From Aulostomus chinensis (taxonomy: Eukaryota > Chordata > Actinopteri > Syngnathiformes > Aulostomidae), in NCBI GenBank assembly GCA_037954235.1, contig JBBMOA010000012.1, forward strand, positions 1,369,001 through 1,433,000: 64,000 nucleotides of DNA, given 5' to 3'. Below are positions 32,701 to 43,600 of the stretch, one piece after another (within the stretch, counting starts at the first letter, position 1; every line of letters starts with the position of its first letter). The translations under genes were made by a program, and so were the position numbers. The notes beneath the pieces were generated by a model. It did not search any database, was not told the origin of the DNA, and saw only the letters and a program-made list of their open reading frames with translations.

Positions 32701-35700
32701 TGGACTACAACCATACCTCATGCCTGATATGCCCGACGTCCTGTTGGACTACAACCATACCTCATGCCTGATATGCTAATGTCCTGTTGGACTACAACCA
32801 TACCTCATGCCTGATATGCCCGACGTCCTGTTGGACTACAACCATACCTCATGCCTGATATGCTAATGTCCTGTTGGACTACAACCATATGTCAGGCTTC
32901 TTACCGTGAAGTCTCCAGTTGGTTATGGGAGCAACAGCGATTCCACACCTGAACACTGAGCTGTAGGAGAGCAGCAGCAGGGATGTCAGGAAGCCTCCAT
33001 ATGCCTGCAAACACAATTAGTAGAACAGCTTTAAAAAGCAGTAAGCTAAGGTGTACTTCTACACAATAGAACACAGATACTACGTTACCTTTCCATAAAC
33101 TCCAACTCTGCTGCCATCAATGTAGGGTAGCCTGATCAGATGCCTGGAAAATAGTAAGTGAGATATTTAAAGGAGCACAGCAGCATCACCTGCAGTGAAC
33201 CTCCTCCAGGGAGCTGTTAGCATAGCCGGGTCACACCTCCTCACTCAGTATGTTCTAGGAATGTCTGTGGCTACGAGGGCACATACAAATGGAACCTACT
33301 CAACAATGGTGATCTGGTCCTGAACGTCAACCGTCCCCAGTCTCTGGTGGACCTCATGCAGGACCCTCTGGCCCTGAAAGCCGCTGCCCCGCCCGTCAAG
33401 ACGAGCCACGATCACGTTGTCTGAACTGACCAGCACCGAGTCCCAGCTGAGACTGAAGCGGTCGCTCACACTCTGACCACCGGGGGCGCTGTCACTATGA
33501 GAGAACAGGGTTAGGACTCAGAATTCCAATAAAAATGGTTCAAAACCAAAACTATGACAGTACAATAATTGTGTTCTGACCAGTGGTTACCAGGTAGTTC
33601 TGACTTAGACTGAATAAAGAAAAACTAGTTTGAGATGGATTTTTTCCTTTTTCCTCATGTATTTACAGTATTTTTCTGAGTCCTGGGTCAGAAGTTGCTC
33701 ACTGTCCTGAAGGCTCCCAAGCCTCGTTATTTCAGTACAAAGAGAACAAAGTAGTCAACGTTCTGAATGAGTCTCTTTTAAAGAGCGAATATAAAATGAC
33801 CTACAGCACCAGTAGAAGTGGGTACTCGCTGGTTTCCTCCAAGTCAACTGGGATGATCAACTCCAGACGAAGTCCTGCGAACAACATTCAGAACCAACAA
33901 CCTTTAACTGACAGAAGCTCAGCGCTGCTGCTCAGGTTTGACTCCATCACTGCTGAAGGTACATTCCTCATTTGAGGCTGAACTTGGTCCTTCACTGACG
34001 CAGTACTGAACAGTAACAAAGTACATGTTCTTGTATCCTGTACTGGAGAAACACACAACTCTCCCTCCACTAAATAAGACGAGTATGAACTTCTTGCATC
34101 AAAATGAGGGCTGTTGTAACTTTTGAGCAGGAACCTTTGATGGTTTGTTCTCTTTTTCAGAGGTGATAGGTTGCGTTCCTCGCAGGAGAACCAATCACAG
34201 CCGCCGCTCTCCCCTGGGTTGGATGAGAAAGCAGAAACAGGCTGTCAGCTCTGTGATCAGAGCTCCTGCCTCTCATCTCAGCACTTTTTTAGTTCCAAAT
34301 ACGTAGCAAGTTTCCTGCCATCGGCCTCAGGTGGTCAGAGAGCTGGTGTGAGGTTGTAGCGTCAGTGTTGGAGGTTCGAGTGTTGAGAGACTGTTTAGTA
34401 ACACCATAGTAATAACATGACGAAGGATTTGTCACCTCCGAAGTTGAGCCAGTGATTGGCCTTGGTGTTTGGAGAGCTAACGCTAGCTAGCAAAAATCAT
34501 GAATGCTGAAGTCAGTTGACAGACGAAGGAAGTGAGTCCCAGCGGCCCGTTGGAGCAGTGGTCCTCACTGTGGCCCCCAGCAAGAAAGTTGTGGGTGGAG
34601 CCCCGGCTGCAGCACGGGGTCTTTCTGGGTGAGTCTCCATGTTCTCCCTGTTCCTGCTGGGTTCTCTCTGGTACTCCAGCTTCCTCCACAGTCCAAAGAC
34701 ATCAAGAGGGGACCAGGTTAATCCAGACTCTAAATTGACCGTAGGCGTGGCTGGGAGAGCCAATGGTTGTCTGTCTCTATGTGTTGGCCCTGCCATGGAC
34801 GGGTGACCTGTCCAGGGGGAAGGCTGCTGGGATAGGCTCCACCCCCACCACCCTCAACAGGAGAAGAGGGAGAACATGGAGGGATGATGGAGGGATGATG
34901 GAAGGATGGATGGAAGGATGGATAGATGGATGATGGATGGATGGATGGAAGGATGGATGGATGATGGAAGGATGGATGGATGGATGATGGAAGAATGGAT
35001 GGATGGATGATGGAAGGATGAATGGATGATGGAAGGATGGACAGACGGATAGATGAATGGATGACGGATGGAAGGATGGATGGATGGATGGATGGATGAT
35101 GGAAGGATGGATGATGGACGGATGGATGGATGATGGAAGGATGGATGGATAGATGGATGATGGAAGGATGGATGGATGGATGGATGACGGATGGATGGAT
35201 GATGGAAGGATGGATGGATAGATGGATGATGGAAGGACGGATGATGGAAGGATGGATGGATGGATGGATGGATGATGGAAGGATGGATGGATGGATGATG
35301 GAAGGATGGATGGATGGACGGACGGATGGATGGATGATGGAAGGATGGATGGATAGATGGATGATGGAAGGATGGATGGATGGATGATGGAAGGATGGAT
35401 GGATGGACGGATGGATGGATGATGGAAGGATGGATGGATGGATGGATGGACGGATGGATGGAAGGATGGATGATGGAAGGATGGATGGATGGATGATGGA
35501 AGGATGGATGGATGGATGATGGAAGGATGGATGGACGGATGGATAGACGGATGGATGGAAGGATGGATGGATGGATGGATGGATGGATGGACGGATGGAT
35601 GGATAGATGGATGATGGAAGGATGGATGGATGGATGATGGAAGGATGGATGGATGGACGGATGGATGGATGATGGAAGGATGGATGGATGGATGGATGGA

Positions 35701-38700
35701 CGGATGGATGGAAGGATGGATGATGGAAGGATGGATGGATGGATGATGGAAGGATGGATGGATGGATGATGGAAGGATGGATGGATGGATGATGGAAGGA
35801 TGGATGGAAATGAGTCCTGGGACTGTAAAGATTGAATAAATGTGATTACTTTCTTTTGACTAATCAGAAGGATAAGATGACCAGAATGTAACTCAAACTA
35901 ACCCTAAACTATACATGAACCCTAAAATAGCATCATGATTACAACCTGGTACTTGTGAATGGGTGCTAAAACCTGTTGACTGCATACCAAAGTTGTTGAT
36001 TTGGATGATTCTTTTCTCCCTCTTGGGCATTTTTCTCTGGCTCAGCGACTCCGTCAACACTGCGTTTCTGTCCAGAATCTTGAGGTCTGTGGAGACGAGG
36101 AATGAGTGGAGGAAACACACACTGGCAACAAACTCATCATCAGTTAAATCCTGATGAATGTCTGAAAAATACATGACACATTGAGGAAATCTCAATGTTC
36201 TCAAGTTGCACAGGTCAAAAACGTGTAATGAAGTGTTCTTCACCATGTCAGTGACGCCATGATGCGAGCGGGCTGACCAGGCTAGGGAGCTGCAGAGAGG
36301 TTGAATACTTACTGTTCATGTCACTGAGTCTGTGCAGAGAAGTTTGTGGTACTCCAGGACCTGCAGTCAATCAGAGCTTTAGTTGAGGAAAACATTCATG
36401 TAAAAGCCACAAGATCTCCGGACCCGTCAGGTCTGGTGCGTCCATCACGGGAGAACACAGATCTGACCTGAAATTTAGCAGCCGTCAATATGTTCTGCTT
36501 GGTTTTGTCCCGCCCTGCAGGACGTTCTGATTTAGCTGCATCATTCTTGTGTCATCAAGTCAGTATTTGTCATCACACCTCTCTAACTAGTGTCTAGTAC
36601 CTCGACAGTGGAGAAGAACCTGCTGATAGCGAGGGCTAAAGACAGCGTCGTAGTAGCTGCACTGAGGCCTGAAGAGGGAGCAGGTGAGGCATCGCTTCTG
36701 CAGCGGATCCACAGCCGAGACCCTGTTGGAGGAGAACAGATTTAGAACACTCGAGAACCCTCTGGTTAAAGATAACACATTTCAATATTCTTGAATACTC
36801 GACTAAACAATCCTGTTGTCTTTCAAAGCCCCTGTTGAGTGTGTACAGGGGCTTCTCCCTGTTAGCTTTGCTAAGCTAAGCTAAGCTAAGCTAAGCGGCT
36901 ATATTCTAACATGGTCTCCTGGCAACGTTTGCTATTTCCCATGTTTCTTCAATGAATGTTTGTGTGTCGTTCACTTCTGACGCAACCAAAGCAACTGCTG
37001 TACCTGTACAGCTGACGCTGTGTCGCACCGTCCTCGGTACTCAGGTAATAACTGGAAAACAAAGTTCCTAATCATTGCATGACCACCAATGCTTCTCGCC
37101 CCACCAGATCGTGCTGTACCTCACACTTACACTGAGTTAGTACTCTCATCGTAGGCCAGAATCTGAGAGACCTCCCAGCTTCCTGAGGTCAGGTGGCGAA
37201 GACTGACCTCTTGACCCTCAGACAGGAAGTAGGAGCATGAATAAAACACAAGAGACCAGACATGGTATGTAGCGGGAGCTCACCTGCCCTGCCTGCTCCT
37301 ACAGGTGAGCACACATGTTTTCATTTCCAATATGTGACTTTAGTTACAGCCTAGCCGAGTGGAGCCGAGCCTCATCTCTGACTACAGGAGACAGATCTTC
37401 AATGTTCATGAGAAGAAGACACGATTTTCATTTCATGGTAAATTTCTACTGCTTCTCTAGTAGTTCTTGTAGTATTTCTACTAAGAACTTGCTCCAAGTA
37501 GACAGACAGAGGTTTGCGTTTTGAGAGAAGTTGGTGGTTTTACTTGGTCTGAGATCCTGGTGATGTGGTTGAACGTTCCGAGGACGCTGTGCTTTAACGG
37601 CATCGTGATGAAGATTATTGAACCGTTCTTTGAAAAAAACGGCTCCTCGTTCTAGGAATGAAAACAGAAGACAGACAGCAAATTTACTGTTTCATGCAGG
37701 CTGGAACCTTTCGCTCGCTTCAGAATCTTGTTTGGTTTCTTCACTCTCAAGCATCACCTGGCATGCAGTTTCCAATAAACTCAACAAGGCAACAGAGTTT
37801 CAGGGGGGTTTGTTTTTCATGCTTGTCCTGCACTGACATTGTCTGTCCTTCGTCCCCGCTTCTTTGTCATCCTCGATGCAGAACCCTGTTCATCAGAAGA
37901 ACTTCAAGAGCCTCCAAGCTTCACCGCTGCCTCTGATTTTGTTCTGACGTCACTCATACCTGACTGCTGAGTCTTGGAGTGACAGACAGAAGATCGAAAC
38001 TCCCCTCTGACAACTCACAACATGAAACCTTACGACTTCTGTTCTGATAAAGTACTTCATTCATGTCTACTTATTTGTCCAGATAAAACCTCAATGGCGT
38101 ATGACACATAAAATGTAAGAAGAAGAAAAAAACGCCACTGGAAGATTCATATTCAGATGTAGCGTCGGAACATCGGAGCACTCCAGCTCGTCTTGTTCAT
38201 GTGATATCTCAGGACGCTCTCAAAATTTCAAGTGACCTGAGAAAAAGCTGGTGGTCAGGGGTCAGTGTCACTGTGACATCGCAGCAGCCTAAACCCCGCC
38301 CTCCTCAGAGACCTTGTCATGAGCACGTTTATGGTGAGGACCACATGATCCCACCACGGAGATGGAGAGCTGCTGACCCGACCACCCTTCGTCCGTTGTG
38401 GACTCACAGTTTCTGGAGCTCCTCCTTTGATCCTGCAATAACAAATACAGCCACCGGAGGGTGTCACCAGAGGATAGCCGTCACACTGAAGACACTCACC
38501 TGATGATCGAGCCATGCCTCTGATGTCATCACGTGTCTCTGCATGGAAGAGATAAAGTCACCATTTCTGGACTCAACATTTGTGGGCCATTATCACCTCG
38601 TTCCTTCATGCGGACGTCTGGTGCCTGGAATCTCAGACTGAGGACATCCCTGGCAGATGATGGACCGACACATGATCACCTGGACATGTGGGACATCTAC

Positions 38701-40560
38701 ATGGACCACTTAGCTAGCAGTAGCCTCTCGTTGCCTGTTAGCATGTTGTTTATAGCATTTTGTCCATGGTCTGTTGGAACTTCAAAAAGTTCCGTTTTCA
38801 ACATAACTGAGAAAAATACCGGCCCAAAAATGAAAAGGGAGGAGCTTCGCACAGGCACCAGGGAACGCAGGCAGGAAATGATGTCAGATATGCAAGTATA
38901 CGGACTCCAAACAGCCGTATGTGGAAAGTGTCGAGAGATTCTCACCTTTGTGCACTCGCCTGTGATGACGTCACACTTTGAGAGACTCGATGTGTTCTGA
39001 GCTCGATTCACCCAACGCACTGCCAGCTGGTCCTGGGTCAGCCATTTCACCATGGTGATGTAGTAATCACTGGGTAAATCGAGGGATGGGAGTCGAGAAG
39101 AACTGATCGTACAAGCGTGGATATAAATCTGTGTTCACGTGTTTACCTGCTCTCAAAGGTAGCAGGAGGTGTCATCTCCGTAGTTTGGGAGCTGCCGTCC
39201 AGAGTGACGACGGCGAGTCTGACTGTGGGATTCACCTGACCCATCTGGATCCAACAGGAGAGAGAGACTCAGCTGAGTCAGCGGACACTTGCTGGGGTGA
39301 TGCAAAACAATGCTTTCAATGGCCGTTGGCATGACTTTCATCCATCCGTCTTCCCCTGCTTGTGTTTGGGTCGTGGCGGTAGCAGCTCCAGCAGGGAACC
39401 CCAGACTTCTCTGTCTCTGGCCACAGGGACCAGCTCTGACTTGGGGTCTCGAGGCGTTCCCAGGCCAGTGTGGAGCTGGGGACCTTCCACCTGGTCCTGG
39501 GTCTGCCTGGACCACCTCCCTAGTGAGAAGCCCTGGTGGCGTCCTGACTAGATGCTGAACCTCATCAGCGGAGGGAAGCGCGTGTCCTCCTGATCTCGTT
39601 CTGACTGCAGGTGCGCTTCAGTTGATTAAAAGTCAGAAATGTGAAAAATGCTCGTCAAAGTTCCCACAGACCCCAGGGACACTTCAGAGCTGTCCCGTCG
39701 TTTTTCTCATGACAAACACATTAATCTTTGATACTGTTGAGTGGAAACAGAATGAAATGATAGATCAGTGATAAGAATCGTTAATTTCATTCTGATTGAC
39801 GACTGATTAATTGATGCAGCTCTATTAATTTGTTCCTATTTGATAGTCCACATTCTTTCATGTTCCATTGCTCCATGCTGTTGTGTATCTTGATGTAGGT
39901 GGTGACCCTTCCTGGTTGGCTAGTATGTGCTTGTACTAATACTAGCAGTCTCACCTTGGGGTAGGGGTACTCCTTCCCCCGGGGGTACAGAGGGCCTGTG
40001 AAGCGGGCCAGCAGCATGTTGGGGACCAGCGAGTCATTGATGGTCAGGTAGGCTAACCTGGAGCCGTCAGGTGACCACCAGTGGGCCACCTGAGTGTTCA
40101 GCACCTCCTCTGAAGAGCAGGAGAACCACATCAGCAAACAGGAAGCAGCTTGTTCAGGACAGCGTGGTTTCTAGTTGACTAACTTGTCAAAGACAGTCCA
40201 CATGTCAGGGAAGCATTACATTTGCTGCGGTTTGTATCCTGGACCACATTTCTACTGTCTACCATTCCAGATGCTTTGCTTGTTTCCAGCTGCTGGAGTT
40301 TTGCCCCCCCCAGCCAGCAGCGCTCGCTCACCCTCATACAGCCAGTCAGCGATGCCATTGAAGACAACCCCGTCCTGGCCGGAGGACGTCAGCCTCCACG
40401 AGCTGCTCTGGACGTCTGTTTGGTAGTAAATGTTGTTCTCAAAGATGTACATCTGTGGGACAAAAGGCCATATAGGCATGAAGTATTGTAGTACAGTTAC
40501 TGTAGACTGTGGGGCCAGCGGGAGTTCAGGCAGGAAAATGTGTCTGACCCACTGACATTT

Positions 40561-40601
<41 letters not shown>

Positions 40602-43600
40602 AATGCACACGTATGTGCTATCAGACAGACTGCAGCTCGTTGGCTTTTCAGCAGGCGTATCTAAATTCTTTCCAATATTTGCATTTCCTCCCGTTTGTTT
40701 GGTTCTCGTTGCTCTCATCCTGAAATGAGATCGCTATTCCAGGACGACGGTGACGAATCACCTCTGTGGAAGTGAGGAAAAGGAGTGGAGAAGTCCTGGG
40801 GAGCTGATATCAAACAGACAACGGGCTCATTGATCAAAGCAAACAGGGTGAGAGCTCAACTCCTCTGATAAGAGGACCAACGTGCAGCCAGAGCTGATGA
40901 GCGATGAGCACCACTGCAGGCCATCTGAGGGGAGGTGCACACCCCCAGGAGGAGAGCGAACACGTCACAGCTCTGCTCGTCTGCACCGCAGAAAAGAATG
41001 CACTGATTGTTCAGCGCATTCCAGTCTGATGGTGGGAGTGCGGCGGGACGTCCGCCAGCGTCAGCTCTGTGAGTAGACCTGACGTCCGACACGAGAGGGG
41101 AGCAGGGCCACATCCACCTCAGAGAGGAAACGCCGCCTGTCCAGATGCAGTCAGCATATTCAATCGTCTAAACTGGGAAACGGATGCACTCACACTTTGA
41201 TGTGAACAAAGGAAGTAGAACTCCTAACGAACACTAACGTGCTGAACCACAGGGGTTCCAGTTCCTTCTGATCTCCAGTCCAGGTGTTGGTGGATCCCTG
41301 ATCCTCCTGCTGGATCAAGGAGACCAGGACTCTACCAGACCCCCTGGAGAGTTGGTGACCAGACGTTTCTGGTCAGTTTAGCTGCTGTTAGCATCAGTCT
41401 CCGTTAGCTTCAAGCTAAACATACGTGGCTGGTTCTTCCTGCAGTCTGGAGTCACTAAGAAGCGATGGAGGAGGGAAACACGTCTTAGTGAGCTGAGTCC
41501 TCCTGTTAGTGAGGACCGGAGAGGTGGACCTCAGGTGCACATCAGGTGTAGAGAAACTTTACATGTGACCTGTTGGTCCCATGGTGGCGCTGTTATCAAA
41601 GTATCAGCTTTCTGTAGGCTGCAAACTGAATGTGGAAGAAACATCTCTCTGTTCATCCGTGGGCCTTCATGATTAACATGATTAAAAGACTGCACTCCTG
41701 CAAACGAAAGGCCGAGACCTTCAGAGCGTAACGGTGAGACGTTTGTCCATAGAACTGTGTTCACTTCAAGGACTCATCTCATACTCAGAAGAACCAACAG
41801 AGATAAGAACACCGCAGGCTGAGTTGAGGCTCAGGTGGTTCAAGGATAAACACTTTCAGAGCTGAATTTTCCTCCAGAATGAAACGTCTCAAGACTGAGT
41901 CATTAGGTGAATCATGCAAACAGCCGAGGGTGGATTTGTCTGAGTGAACTACGTACCAGCTGCTGCCCTCGAACGCCCCACGAAGCAAACTGGAGGACAG
42001 AGTCCGACACCTCGGGAGGATTCAGCTCCAGAACCTCTCTGGTTCAAGCACACCACAATGAAGACAGTCACACAGGAGAAGAAGAACAGTTTTACTTTCA
42101 GCGACTACAAACATCCTCTGGACTGAAGCTTGCTCTTTACAACTGGAACAGCTGGAACCAACAGATGAGGTCAAACGTGACTGTCAGCTGCATTTGCAAG
42201 TCCGCTGAAGGACACGTGGAGAGTCAGGACACACAGACACATGAAAAGTCCTGAAATGAGGTGTTTATGAATTTGTCATCTCATGAAATCACATGGACAG
42301 CTTGCATGTGTGTGATTTTAGGACCAAAATCTGAAACACAATAAATACCTGAATGTTTCTCAGTTGTGATCCGTTCACTAGTCAGAAAAAACATGTTCAA
42401 GCAAAATGGACCAAACGCTGCAGGACTGACCTGGTGTACAGGTTGTAGATCAGGTAGGAGGCCAGGAAGGAGTGCCGGTACACCTGAAACCACACATGAA
42501 GACCTTTACACTCCATTACTGACGAGCACCAATGTTCCCTCCCCTGAGTTGTGTGTCTGGGCACAAGAAGACAGAAAAGCTGTGTGGGTGGATGACAGGG
42601 GTGGGGTGACCACTGCGTGTACACCTGGGATGAAATGACCACCACATTCCATCACACAGCTCACAGATGAACACCTGCACGCGTGTGAGCGTCCACATGT
42701 CAGCCTTCACTCCTGTTGGAGGCCTCCAGCTTCACCACACACGAGAAATCGTCAGGAAGGTAAGATATAACGGAGCGTCGCCGCTCTTCTTCTACTCATT
42801 CAAAACAAAATGACAGCAGCATTCCGCAGACAGTCGTCATGGGTGACAGGTCTGTGACGGCGCCTTGATGGAACCGTCAGCAGGCGAACGCATCTGAGGA
42901 CGAGGAGACAGTCGCAGTGACTGTGCTGTGTTGGAGACCTCAGGAGACAGGGTTGTCTTCTTCACATTAATCAGGCTACAAATGAAGGAGTCGTTCTCAT
43001 GCAGAACTACAATGTCCAGACGCGTGGAAATCACCTGTCAATCCCATCAAATCAACACCAAATACCTGAATGTGTGCTCAGCGTTGATGAACTGGACTCA
43101 CGTGTTCTGCCTTGACTGATGTGTTGGCCGTCCACTGAGCAGTGCTGCAGGGGAAAGCTAGCATTTATTTCACTTAGCATTCTCCTCTTCTGCCTTCTGT
43201 GTGCTGGTTTCAAAGTCCCCTTCACAACATGAAACACCAACAATCTCAGAGCAAACTAGCAAGTAGCAACCTGCCCGCTGACGAAGTGATCGAGCCAAGC
43301 TGGTCATGACAGAGTGGCAACAGGAGCCCAAAGCGCAGAAATACGTTTGTGTTGTTGAACATCTGTGGGAGTCTGGTAGAAACCTCTGAAATCAGGACTG
43401 TGCTTAATTTCTGTAAGGACTACGAAAACATGCCATCCCTGACATGCTAATTTCCTGCTGGACTACAAACACACCTTATTGGACTACAAGCACACCTCAA
43501 TTTTTAACCCATGTCTCAGACTTGCATTAAGATTCAGGAAATCCTCTTCCTTGTCAGCAGGGATGCAAGACGTGTGAATGTTGACCCAAATACAGCCTGG

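Noticed and set aside
35130..35387. ORF of MDGWM repeats
   Set aside because: Translation of the GGAT array in a retroposon tail.
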